Positions 17,619-25,811 of a stretch of DNA of 64,000 nucleotides are shown here, one piece after another; within the stretch, counting starts at the first letter, position 1, and every line of letters starts with the position of its first letter. The DNA comes from Rhizobium sp. P32RR-XVIII (GTDB lineage: Bacteria; Pseudomonadota; Alphaproteobacteria; Rhizobiales; Rhizobiaceae): the NCBI RefSeq assembly GCF_012641395.1, contig NZ_JABAIH010000006.1:62001-126000 (forward strand), given 5' to 3'. The position numbers and the translations under genes were made by a program. The notes under the pieces were generated by a model, which saw nothing but the letters and a program-made list of their open reading frames with translations, ran no database searches and was not told the origin of the DNA.

Positions 17619-19073
17619 ATGTATCTGGGTCTCGATCTTGGAACCTCGGGCGTCAAGGCAATGCTCATCGACGGTGATCAGAAGATCATCGGCTCGGCGA
17701 ACGGTGCGCTGGACGTCTCCCGCCCGCATTCGGGCTGGTCCGAGCAGGAACCCTCGCATTGGATCCGGGCAACGGAGGAAGCGGTTGCAGGTCTGAAAGC
17801 GAAGCACCCGAAGGAGCTTGCTGCAGTGAAGGGCATCGGTCTTTCGGGCCAGATGCACGGTGCGACGCTGCTCGACGCTGACGACAAAGTGCTGCGCCCC
17901 TGCATTCTTTGGAACGATACCCGCAGCTATAAAGAAGCGGCAGCGCTCGATGCCGATCCAAAATTCCGCAAGCTCACCGGCAATATCGTTTTTCCTGGTT
18001 TCACGGCGCCTAAACTCGCCTGGGTCGCCAAGAACGAGCCGGAAATTTTCGCCAAGGTTCGCTGGGTGCTGCTGCCGAAGGATTACCTACGTCTCTGGCT
18101 GACCGGCGAGCACATGTCGGAAATGTCGGATTCGGCGGGCACGTCCTGGCTCGATACAGGCAAGCGCAAATGGTCGCCTGAACTGCTCGCCGCCACCAAT
18201 CTCGACGAAAAGCAGATGCCGACTCTTGTCGAAGGCACGGAGCAGGGAGGCAAGCTGCGCACTGAACTTGCCGCCAAATGGGGCATCACCGGCGGTGTGG
18301 TTGTGGCCGGCGGGGCAGGGGACAATGCGGCTTCGGCTTGCGGCATGGGTACCGTCAGTCACGGTGCTGCCTTCGTATCGCTGGGCACGTCCGGCGTTCT
18401 GTTCGCGGCGAACGGCTCCTATTTGCCGAAGCCGGAAAGTGCCGTGCATGCCTTCTGCCACGCGCTGCCGAACACTTGGCACCAGATGGGCGTCATCCTG
18501 TCGGCCACTGATGCGCTGAACTGGCATTCCGGCGTCACCGGCAAGTCGGCGGCGGATCTGACCACTGAACTCGGCGAGACATTGAGGGCCCCATCGGGCG
18601 TCACTTTCTTGCCGTATCTTTCCGGTGAGCGCACGCCGCACAACGATGCCGTCATCCGCGGCGCCTTCATCGGCCTCGAGCACGAGAGCAGCCGTGCTGT
18701 GCTGACGCAGGCGGTGCTGGAAGGCGTATCCTTCGCCATCCGCGACAATCTCGAGGCGCTGCGTTCGGCCGGAACCGACATTTCACGCGTGACTGCCATC
18801 GGCGGCGGCTCGCGCTCGCGCTATTGGCTCGCCTCGATTGCGACTGCGCTCGGTGTTCCGGTCGACCTGCCTGCGGACGGCGATTTCGGCGCGGCCTTCG
18901 GTGCCGCCCGTCTCGGCCTCATTGCCGCCAGCGGCGCCGACCCGGTTGCCATCTGCGCGCCGCCAAAGACGGCAGGGACGATCGAGCCGGTCACGGCTTT
19001 GAGCGCTGCCTACGAGGATGCCTACAAGCGCTACCGTGCGCTTTACCCGGCGATCAAGTCCTTGGCGGGCTGA
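17619..19073 (+). CDS. xylB: Xylulokinase
   Basis: 484-residue FGGY-family kinase that phosphorylates D-xylulose to xylulose 5-phosphate, feeding the pentose phosphate pathway. The N-terminal ATPase lobe begins YLGLDLGTSGVKAML. The substrate region GLSGQMHGATLLD is the XylB-typical signature. The second lobe has GGAGDNAASACGMG and the FGGY signature-like GGGSRSRYWLASIATAL near the C-terminus. The ATG follows GGGAG. It is downstream of the LacI regulator and upstream of xylA, separated from xylA by a repeat-bearing gap of 187 bp. Confidence 0.95.
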   Translation: MYLGLDLGTSGVKAMLIDGDQKIIGSANGALDVSRPHSGWSEQEPSHWIRATEEAVAGLKAKHPKELAAVKGIGLSGQMHGATLLDADDKVLRPCILWNDTRSYKEAAALDADPKFRKLTGNIVFPGFTAPKLAWVAKNEPEIFAKVRWVLLPKDYLRLWLTGEHMSEMSDSAGTSWLDTGKRKWSPELLAATNLDEKQMPTLVEGTEQGGKLRTELAAKWGITGGVVVAGGAGDNAASACGMGTVSHGAAFVSLGTSGVLFAANGSYLPKPESAVHAFCHALPNTWHQMGVILSATDALNWHSGVTGKSAADLTTELGETLRAPSGVTFLPYLSGERTPHNDAVIRGAFIGLEHESSRAVLTQAVLEGVSFAIRDNLEALRSAGTDISRVTAIGGGSRSRYWLASIATALGVPVDLPADGDFGAAFGAARLGLIAASGADPVAICAPPKTAGTIEPVTALSAAYEDAYKRYRALYPAIKSLAG

Positions 19074-19086
19074 ACGGAATTGGGCC

Positions 19087-19124
19087 ACCCCCTCACCCTA
19101 CCCTCTCCCCGAGGGGAGAGGGGG
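19087..19124. repeat. GC-rich intergenic palindromic repeat in the xylB-xylA gap, arm 1
   Basis: CCCTCACCCTACCCTCTCCC followed by GAGGGGAGAGGGGGA forms a hairpin. It is related in composition and layout, not identical, to the repeats at 2.6-2.7 and 26.9 kb. Confidence 0.6.
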
Positions 19125-19170
19125 AGTCCGCAGTGTGTGCCTCTGAAGGGATCGCAACGCTGCAGCGAGT

Positions 19171-19216
19171 CTCTTCTCCCCGTCGGGGAGAAGGTGCCGG
19201 CAGGCGGATGAGGGGG
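19171..19216. repeat. GC-rich intergenic palindromic repeat in the xylB-xylA gap, arm 2
   Basis: TTCTCCCCGTCGGGGAGAA hairpin followed by GGTGCCGGCAGGCGGATGAG, ending in a G-run. The end is partly complementary to the start of arm 1, so the whole 19087-19216 stretch is one composite repeat. A similar tail (GGCAGGGCAGAGGGGG) follows the copy at 26.9 kb. Confidence 0.6.
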
Positions 19217-19260
19217 CGCCGCACGGCAGAACAACAAATTGAACCCAAGGAGACATGGTC

Positions 19261-20571
19261 ATGAGCACCGGATTTTTCGGCGATATCCAGAAAGTGAAAT
19301 ATGAAGGCCCGGACAGCACCAATCCGCTGGCCTTCCGCTACTACCAACCGGATGAGATCGTCCTCGGCAAGCGCATGGAGGACCATCTCCGCTTTGCCGT
19401 CGCCTACTGGCACACCTTCACCTGGCCGGGCGGCGATCCGTTTGGCGGCCAGACTTTCCTGCGCCCGTGGTTCGAAGACACGATGAAGGCGGCGAAGCTG
19501 AAGGCCGATGTCGCATTCGAATTCTTCCAGCTTCTCGGCACGCCCTTCTACTGCTTCCACGACGCCGACGTGCGCCCGGAAGGCAAGAACTTCGCCGAGA
19601 ACACGAAAAACCTCAACGAGATCGTCGACTACTTCGCCGAAAAGCAGGCCGCCACCGGCGTCAAACTGCTCTGGGGTACGGCAAACCTCTTCTCCAATCG
19701 CCGCTACATGAGCGGCGCGGCCACCAACCCGGATCCGGACGTCTTCGCTTTCGCCGCTGCAACCGTGAAGACCTGCATTGACGCCACGCAGAAGCTCGGC
19801 GGCGAGAACTACGTTCTGTGGGGCGGACGCGAAGGCTATGAGACCCTGCTCAACACAGACATGAAGCGCGAGCTCGATCAGCTCGGCCGGTTCCTCAATC
19901 TCGTCGTCGAGTATAAGCACAAAATCGGCTTCAAGGGCACGATCCTCATCGAGCCGAAGCCGCAGGAGCCGACCAAGCACCAGTACGACTACGATGTCGC
20001 GACCGTTTACGGCTTCCTCAAGAAGCACGGCCTCGAAAACGAGGTGAAGGTTAACATCGAGCAGGGCCACGCAATCCTCGCCGGCCATTCCTTTGAGCAC
20101 GAGCTGGCGCTTGCTGGCGCGCTCGGCATCTTCGGCTCGATCGACATGAACCGCAACGACTACCAGTCCGGCTGGGATACCGACCAGTTCCCGAACAATG
20201 TGCCGGAAATGGCGCTCGCCTACTACCAGGTTCTGCAGAACGGCGGCTTCACCACCGGCGGCACGAACTTTGATGCGAAGCTGCGCCGCCAGTCGCTCGA
20301 TCCGGCAGACCTACTGATCGGCCACATCGGCGGCATGGATTGCTGCGCCCGCGGTCTCAAGGCCGCCGCCAAGATGGTCGAGGACAAGGCCCTTTCGAAG
20401 CCGCTTGCCGACCGCTATGCAGGCTGGGATTCGGCCGAAGGCCAGAAGCTCTTCCGCGGCGAATACTCGCTCGAACAGATTGCTCACTGGGTTGAAAACA
20501 AAGACGTCAATCCGCAGCCGAAGTCCGGCAAGCAGGAACTGCTGGAAAATATCGTCAACCGCTACGTTTGA
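19261..20571 (+). CDS. xylA: Xylose isomerase
   Basis: 436-residue class II-type xylose isomerase that interconverts D-xylose and D-xylulose with two divalent metals. The ATG at 19261 is eight bases after AAGGAG; the ATG at 19255 is only two bases from it. The TIM barrel shows the catalytic His100-Asp103 pair (CFHDADVRPEG), the signature WGGREGYE, and the metal-ligand segments ILIEPKPQEPTKHQ, NIEQGHAILAGH and FGSIDMNRND. Length is normal. It acts before XylB; regulation by the upstream LacI protein is inferred. Confidence 0.97.
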   Translation: MSTGFFGDIQKVKYEGPDSTNPLAFRYYQPDEIVLGKRMEDHLRFAVAYWHTFTWPGGDPFGGQTFLRPWFEDTMKAAKLKADVAFEFFQLLGTPFYCFHDADVRPEGKNFAENTKNLNEIVDYFAEKQAATGVKLLWGTANLFSNRRYMSGAATNPDPDVFAFAAATVKTCIDATQKLGGENYVLWGGREGYETLLNTDMKRELDQLGRFLNLVVEYKHKIGFKGTILIEPKPQEPTKHQYDYDVATVYGFLKKHGLENEVKVNIEQGHAILAGHSFEHELALAGALGIFGSIDMNRNDYQSGWDTDQFPNNVPEMALAYYQVLQNGGFTTGGTNFDAKLRRQSLDPADLLIGHIGGMDCCARGLKAAAKMVEDKALSKPLADRYAGWDSAEGQKLFRGEYSLEQIAHWVENKDVNPQPKSGKQELLENIVNRYV

Positions 20572-20594
20572 TCGGCGGTTGATTGGAGGAGGGT

Positions 20595-20620
20595 CGGGAA
20601 GCGAAGGCTTCCCGGCTTTT
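20595..20620 (+). terminator. Intrinsic terminator after xylA
   Basis: Perfect 8 bp stem CGGGAAGC / GCTTCCCG with loop GAAG, followed by GCTTTT, 24 bp after the xylA stop. Confidence 0.7.
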
Positions 20621-20724
20621 CGCTGAAGCGAAGCGGCGAATACGTCGTGAAGTGGACATTCAAGCGGGTGAAATAAATGCAATCGCGGGTGCTATTCGCG
20701 CCGGGACTATCCCGCTAGCCGATG

Positions 20725-21756
20725 TCAGCGTTTTGTCCATCGCCGCGACGGTGCGCCGACCGAATTGCGCACCACAAGATCCGGACGCAGCAGGATTTCA
20801 GTCTCCGCCGGCTGACCGTCGGAGAGAAATTCCAGAAGTAGCGCCATCGCCTGCTTGCCGATCGCCGTTCGCGGCTGGCGGATGGTGGTGAGCGGCGGCG
20901 ACATGAAGACGGCCTGTGGCACGTCATCGAAGCCCGTCACCGAGAAGTCCGTCGGAATGTCGTAGCCGCGGGCGCCGAGGCCGATCATCACGCCGATCGC
21001 CGTCTGGTCGTTCACACACATGAAGGCGGTCGGCAGTGTGTCGCGCATGAAAAGCTGCTCGACGGCGTGACGGCCGCTTTCTAGGGTCCCGTCGCCTTCG
21101 AGGATGATGCGCATTTCGGGCGCAACCCCCGCTGCATCGAGCCCGGCGTCATAGCCCTGACGCCGCCTGCTATAGGCAAGGCGTGTACGCGAATCGCCGA
21201 TGAAGGCAATGTTGCGGTGGCCCTCGGCAAGCAGCAGATCGACCGCTTTTCGGGCGCCTTCCACATCGTCGACGCCGACATAAGGGATGCCGCCATTGAA
21301 AACCGGTTCGAAGACGCCGACGCTTGGCGGCAGACGGGCGGTCATCGTCTGATGGCCGAAAGGCAGGATGCCGGTAAAGAGGATCAGCCCGGCGGCCTGG
21401 TTGGAATTCAGGAATTTCAGATACTCGAGGCCGCGCTGGGCATCGTTCTGCGTATGGCCGATCAGGATGCCGTAGCCATGGGCGCGGGCTTCATTCTCAA
21501 GGCCGACGAGAATGTTGGAGAAATTCGGGTCCCCGATATCGGGGGCGACCACGAGAATCATGTTCGACCGGCCGAGCCGCAGGCTGCGGGCCATGGCATT
21601 CGTGGTGTAGCCGGTGATGGCGATCGCCTGATTGACTTTCAGGCGTGTCGAGTTCGCGACCTTTTCCGGCATATGGATTGCCCGCGATACCGTCGCGATC
21701 GAAACCTCGGCGATCCGAGCGACGTCTTCTATGGTTGCGGGCGTAGAATTCGACAC
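20725..21756 (-). CDS. LacI-family repressor of the adjacent sugar ABC operon
   Basis: 343 residues, GTG start at 21756 with AGGA upstream. The helix-turn-helix is at residues 8-32 (TIEDVARIAEVSIATVSRAI). The core is of the CytR/GalR type (MILVVAPDIGDPNFSNILVG; SVTGFDDVPQAVFMSPPLTT). It is divergent from the Rbs-type importer operon, with two identical-core palindromes in the gap. A matching third site lies before the isomerase-dehydrogenase genes at 25.8 kb. Likely represses both units and is released by a sugar or polyol; the ligand is unknown. Confidence 0.88.
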   Translation of the reverse strand: MSNSTPATIEDVARIAEVSIATVSRAIHMPEKVANSTRLKVNQAIAITGYTTNAMARSLRLGRSNMILVVAPDIGDPNFSNILVGLENEARAHGYGILIGHTQNDAQRGLEYLKFLNSNQAAGLILFTGILPFGHQTMTARLPPSVGVFEPVFNGGIPYVGVDDVEGARKAVDLLLAEGHRNIAFIGDSRTRLAYSRRRQGYDAGLDAAGVAPEMRIILEGDGTLESGRHAVEQLFMRDTLPTAFMCVNDQTAIGVMIGLGARGYDIPTDFSVTGFDDVPQAVFMSPPLTTIRQPRTAIGKQAMALLLEFLSDGQPAETEILLRPDLVVRNSVGAPSRRWTKR

Positions 21757-21848
21757 TGCGTCCTGCCTTGGGATGCCTTCGCCGCGACACTACACAGACT
21801 TGCCGGGAGGTCAAACGCCGGGGTCGGCAGATCTGTGTGCAACAATGA

Positions 21849-21862
21849 TGTAAACCTTTACA
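21849..21862. promoter_or_regulatory. LacI-family operator, site 1
   Basis: Perfect palindrome TGTAAACCTTTACA. Its centre is 21 bp from that of site 2, two helical turns, so two repressor dimers would bind the same DNA face. It lies between the divergent repressor and transporter genes. Confidence 0.75.
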
Positions 21863-21869
21863 TGCGTCG

Positions 21870-21883
21870 TGTAAAGGTTTACA
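21870..21883. promoter_or_regulatory. LacI-family operator, site 2
   Basis: Perfect palindrome TGTAAAGGTTTACA, the complement-like partner of site 1 (central GG instead of CC). The two sites together form a larger perfect inverted repeat. It is 45 bp upstream of the transporter ATPase start codon. Confidence 0.75.
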
Positions 21884-21927
21884 TATGGCCTCAAGCGGAT
21901 GGGAGCCGCAGGGGAGGAAGCCAATCA

Positions 21928-23451
21928 ATGAGTGTGGATCCAGTCGACACCGCGCCTGTGGTGTTGTCCGCGCGGCGCATCTGCAAGTCGTTCAGCGGCG
22001 TGCAAGTCCTCTTCAGTGTCAATTTCGATCTGCGCGCCGGCGAAATCCATGCTTTGATGGGTGAAAACGGCGCGGGCAAGTCGACCTTGGTCAAGGTTAT
22101 GTCCGGCTTCGAGCAGCCAAGCTCGGGTGAGATTTTGCTCGACGGCAAGCCGGTCGTGCTGCCGGCCAACGGCGCGGCCGAAGCGCTGGGCATCGTTCTC
22201 ATCCATCAGGAATTCAATCTCGCCGAACATCTGACGGTCACTGAGAGCCTTTTCCTCGGCCGCGAAGTCACACATTTCGGCGTGCTCGATCGCAAGTACA
22301 TGCGCGCCGAGACCCGCAAGGCACTCGATCTCCTGGGTTCGCACGTCGACGAGAATGCCATCATCGGCACATTGTCGATCGCCGATAAACAGATGGTGGA
22401 AATCGCCAAGGCAATCAGCCGCGATGCGCGCGTCGTCATCATGGACGAGCCGACGGCGGTGCTGTCGCGCGAAGAGACGAATTTCCTGTTCCGGCAGGTG
22501 CGCAAGCTGCGCGACAAGGGCACAAGCTTCATCTTCGTGTCTCACAAGCTCGACGAGGTGATGGAAATCACCGATCGCGTGACCGTGCTGCGCGATGGTC
22601 AGTGGGTCAAGACGGCCCCCACCTCGATGCTCGACGGCGAGTCGATTGCGCAGCTGATGGTCGGGCGCGAGCTCTCAAGTCTTTATCCCACCAAGGTGGA
22701 GCCCAACGTCGACGAGGAAGTCGTCCTCCGGGTCGAAAGCGTGTCGACGGGTTATGTTCAGGATGCCAGTTTCGAGGTTCGCAAGGGTGAGATCATCGGC
22801 TTTTCAGGCATGATCGGCTCCGGTCGTACGGAGCTGATGGAGGCGATTGCCGGGCTTCGCAGCCGTGCTTCGGGAGAGGTCCACATTCGCGGTGAATCGG
22901 TTCCGTCGGGCGATGTGCATGCCGCCAATCGCGCCGGGCTTGCCTACATGACGAAGGATCGCAAATCGAAGGGCCTGCTCCTGCGCTCCGGCATGATGAC
23001 CAATCTGACGCTGCAGTCGCTCGGCCAGCATTCGCGGCACGGCTATCTCAGCCCGAGCAGCGAGGCGAAGGCGCTCGCCAAGGCGCGGCGGCGCTTCGAT
23101 ATCCGCGTTCGCGATACCAATATCGTTGCCGGCCGCATGTCGGGCGGCAACCAGCAGAAGCTGCTGCTTGCCAAGGTCATGGAGACCGAGCCCGAAATCA
23201 TCATCATCGACGAGCCGACGCGCGGCATCGATGTCGGCACCAAGCAGCAGATCTATCATTTCATTTCGGCGCTGGCGCGCGACGGACGGTCGATCATTGT
23301 CGTCTCCTCGGAGATGCCTGAGGTGATCGGCCTCTGCACACGGGTCGCCGTGATGCGCGAGGGACGGATCGTCGGCGTGCTCGAAGGCGACGAGATCTCC
23401 GAACAGGAGATCATGCGCTACGCCGCCGGATTGAAGAAGAAAGCCGCCTGA
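21928..23451 (+). CDS. Sugar ABC importer ATPase with two ABC domains (RbsA/MglA type)
   Basis: 507 residues from the ATG at 21928, which follows GGGGAGGA; the frame stays open far upstream but that part overlaps the divergent repressor. Domain 1 has Walker A GENGAGKST, a degenerate signature (LSIADKQMVEIAKAI) and Walker B VVIMDEPTAVLS. Domain 2 has a changed P-loop (GMIGSGRTE), an intact signature MSGGNQQKLLLAK and Walker B IIIDEPTRGIDVG. This asymmetric double ABC layout is diagnostic of monosaccharide (CUT2) importers. The permease and binding protein follow on the same strand. Confidence 0.94.
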   Translation: MSVDPVDTAPVVLSARRICKSFSGVQVLFSVNFDLRAGEIHALMGENGAGKSTLVKVMSGFEQPSSGEILLDGKPVVLPANGAAEALGIVLIHQEFNLAEHLTVTESLFLGREVTHFGVLDRKYMRAETRKALDLLGSHVDENAIIGTLSIADKQMVEIAKAISRDARVVIMDEPTAVLSREETNFLFRQVRKLRDKGTSFIFVSHKLDEVMEITDRVTVLRDGQWVKTAPTSMLDGESIAQLMVGRELSSLYPTKVEPNVDEEVVLRVESVSTGYVQDASFEVRKGEIIGFSGMIGSGRTELMEAIAGLRSRASGEVHIRGESVPSGDVHAANRAGLAYMTKDRKSKGLLLRSGMMTNLTLQSLGQHSRHGYLSPSSEAKALAKARRRFDIRVRDTNIVAGRMSGGNQQKLLLAKVMETEPEIIIIDEPTRGIDVGTKQQIYHFISALARDGRSIIVVSSEMPEVIGLCTRVAVMREGRIVGVLEGDEISEQEIMRYAAGLKKKAA

Positions 23452-23526
23452 CGCTGGCGGGGAGGCGGCTGCGCTTGGCGCGCCGCGCAGATATGATGCC
23501 CATCGAATTTTGGGCGGGAGGTTGGT

Positions 23527-24537
23527 TTGGAGACGAGTGTGAACGAGGAGACCAGGGAGATCAGGCGTCGGCCCTGGCGGGATATCGACCTGCGGGCCAT
23601 TGCGCCTTTTGCAGCCCTGATATTGCTGCTGATCGTGGGCGCGCTGGTCAATCCGAACTTCATCGGCATCACCAATCTTGCCAATGTCGCGACGCGCTGC
23701 GCCTTCATAGCCATCATTGCTGTCGGCGCCACCTTCGTCATTTCTGCGGGGGATCTCGACCTTTCCGTTGGCTCGATGGTGGCCTTCGTCGCCAGTCTGA
23801 TGATCCTGTTGATGAATTCCGGTGTGATTGCCGATCCGACGTTGATGCTGGCCGCTGCGCTCCTATTCACGCTCGTTGCCGGCGCGCTCTGCGGACTTGC
23901 GAATGGCCTGATCACCACGGTCGGCAGGATCGAGCCTTTCATTGCCACTCTCGGCACCATGGGTATTTATCGCGGCCTGACAACCTGGCTCTCGCAGGGC
24001 GGGGCGATTACGCTGCGCTCGCCCGACATCCAGACGCTTTACCGTCCAGCCTATTTTGGCAGCATTCTCGGCGTGCCGGTGCCGATCGTCGTAATCCTGG
24101 CGGTCACGGCGGTTGCGGCCTTCATTCTCTATCGCACGCGCTACGGTCGCCACGTCGTTGCTGTCGGTTCCAACAGCGATGTCGCGCGCTATTCCGGCAT
24201 TGCGGTCAATCGCGTGCGCACCATTGCCTTCGTCATCCAGGGGCTCTGTGTCGCCATCGCTGTGCTGCTCTGCGTGCCACGCCTCGGATCGACCTCGGCA
24301 ACGACGGGCATTCTGTGGGAGCTGCAGGCTATCACCGCCGTCGTTGTCGGCGGCACGGCGCTGAAGGGCGGTGCCGGCCGTGTCTGGGGCACGATCTGTG
24401 GTGCCTTCATTCTCGAACTCGTCGGCAACATCATGCTGCTGTCGAACTTCATCAGCGAATATCTCATCGGTGCGATCCAGGGTGCGATCATCATCATCGC
24501 CATGCTGGTGCAGCGCTCGCTGGTCCGGAAAGCATAG
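23527..24537 (+). CDS. Sugar ABC importer permease (CUT2/RbsC type)
   Basis: 336 residues. TTG at 23527 is taken as start because GGGAGG lies five bases before it; GTG at 23539 is the alternative. After a charged cytoplasmic N-terminus (about 28 residues) there are eight to ten membrane helices. The family's loop GDLDLSVGSMVAF and the C-terminal GGTALKGGAGRVWGT, which contacts the ATPase, are both clear. It forms the homodimeric channel for the ATPase upstream and the binding protein downstream. Confidence 0.92.
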   Translation: METSVNEETREIRRRPWRDIDLRAIAPFAALILLLIVGALVNPNFIGITNLANVATRCAFIAIIAVGATFVISAGDLDLSVGSMVAFVASLMILLMNSGVIADPTLMLAAALLFTLVAGALCGLANGLITTVGRIEPFIATLGTMGIYRGLTTWLSQGGAITLRSPDIQTLYRPAYFGSILGVPVPIVVILAVTAVAAFILYRTRYGRHVVAVGSNSDVARYSGIAVNRVRTIAFVIQGLCVAIAVLLCVPRLGSTSATTGILWELQAITAVVVGGTALKGGAGRVWGTICGAFILELVGNIMLLSNFISEYLIGAIQGAIIIIAMLVQRSLVRKA

Positions 24538-24625
24538 GCCGGACCGACTTCAGAAATTAGCCGGGATCACAGGGCGTCCGGTTGACGGTAGGAAAAGTCC
24601 CTGACGTTTATTGGGAGGAAATAGA

Positions 24626-25573
24626 ATGCGCAAACTCATGTTGGGTCTTGCGGTTGCGGCCGTCACCCTTGCCGGTACCGCATACGCACAGGATAAGAAG
24701 TTCACCATCGGCGTGTCCATTCCGGCCGCCGACCATGGTTGGACCTCGGGCGTCGTGTTCCATGCCGAACGCATCGCCAAGAAGCTGATGGAACAGCATC
24801 CGGGCCTGAACGTCATCGTCAAGACCTCGCCGGATGCCGCCAGCCAGGCGAACGCGGTGCAGGATCTTGACACGCAGGGCATCGATGCCCTCGTCATCCT
24901 GCCGTCGGATCCGGATCCGCTCGTCAACGCCATCAAGGAAGTCAAGGGCAAGGGTAAATACGTCGCTCTCGTTGACCGCGCGCCGTCGACCAACGACGAC
25001 TCCGTCCGCGACCTTTACGTTGCTGGAAACAACCCGGCGCTCGGCGAAGTCGCCGGCAAGTACATCGCTGCGCAGACGCCGGACGCCGAAGTCGTCGTCA
25101 TCCGCGGTCTGCCGATCCCGATCGATCAGCAGCGCCAGGACGGCTTCGACAAGGGCATTGCCGGCTCCAAGGTCAAGGTTCTCGACCGTCAGTACGGCAA
25201 CTGGAACCGCGACGATGCCTTCAAGGTCATGCAGGACTACCTGACGAAGTATCCAAAGATCGACGTGGTCTGGTGCCAGGATGACGACATGGCTGTCGGC
25301 GTGTTGCAGGCGATCGAGCAGGCCAAGCGTACCGACATCAAGTATGTCGTCGCCGGCGCCGGCTCCAAGGACATGGTCAAGAAGGTCATGGACGGCGACA
25401 AGTTGATCCCGGTCGATGTTCTCTATCCGCCGGCAATGGTCGGTACGGCCATGGAACTGACGGCAGCCGGCCTCTACGGCCAGGTTCCGGTTCGCGGCAC
25501 CTTCGTCCTCGACGCGACGCTCGTCACCAAGGACAATGCCAAGGACTTCTACTTCCCGGATTCTCCGTTCTGA
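24626..25573 (+). CDS. Periplasmic sugar-binding protein of CUT2 importer
   Basis: 315 residues from the ATG at 24626, with GGGAGGAAATAGA in front. The signal peptide is MRKLMLGLAVAAVTLAGTAYA, cleaved before QDKK. The mature protein is of the ribose/galactose-binding fold: lobe 1 starts FTIGVSIPAADHGW, and the segments DALVILPSDPD and VVWCQDDDMAVGV belong to the two-lobe hinge region. Aromatic and charged residues that stack on a sugar ring are present, but they do not identify the sugar. A strong intrinsic terminator follows, which ends the transport operon. Confidence 0.92.
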   Translation: MRKLMLGLAVAAVTLAGTAYAQDKKFTIGVSIPAADHGWTSGVVFHAERIAKKLMEQHPGLNVIVKTSPDAASQANAVQDLDTQGIDALVILPSDPDPLVNAIKEVKGKGKYVALVDRAPSTNDDSVRDLYVAGNNPALGEVAGKYIAAQTPDAEVVVIRGLPIPIDQQRQDGFDKGIAGSKVKVLDRQYGNWNRDDAFKVMQDYLTKYPKIDVVWCQDDDMAVGVLQAIEQAKRTDIKYVVAGAGSKDMVKKVMDGDKLIPVDVLYPPAMVGTAMELTAAGLYGQVPVRGTFVLDATLVTKDNAKDFYFPDSPF

Positions 25574-25587
25574 TCATCTGATCCCGG

Positions 25588-25620
25588 TGCGCCCATCCGA
25601 CAGGATGGGCGCATTTTCTT
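25588..25620 (+). terminator. Intrinsic terminator of the sugar transport operon
   Basis: Perfect 11 bp stem TGCGCCCATCC / GGATGGGCGCA with loop GACA, followed by TTTTCTTTGT, 14 bp after the binding-protein stop. Confidence 0.9.
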
Positions 25621-25775
25621 TGTCTGATCGTCAGGAGTTTCCGCAATGCGGCACGTACCTCTTGCGGCTTCCGGATAGGCATGATTAGTTTCAACTGCTT
25701 TCAACTTTTCAGCGACATCGGCCGTAAGCCCGTGGAGGCGCCTTATTCCGCCGAAGGGTACGCTAGAAGGCTCCA

Positions 25776-25785
25776 TAAACGTTTA
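25776..25785. promoter_or_regulatory. LacI-type operator before the isomerase/dehydrogenase genes
   Basis: TAAACGTTTA, a perfect palindrome with central CG. It agrees with the operator core TAAAC..TTTA at 21.85 kb except for the central base. It lies 26 bp before the isomerase start codon. It suggests joint control by the LacI protein at 20.7 kb. Confidence 0.55.
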
Positions 25786-25811
25786 CGGTCGACATCAGGG
25801 AGGATTCTGAC

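Noticed and set aside
21217..21927. Extension of the sugar ATPase to a 744-residue protein
   Set aside because: The extra part overlaps the divergent LacI gene and its operators. The ATG at 21928 has a strong ribosome binding site and gives the usual family length.
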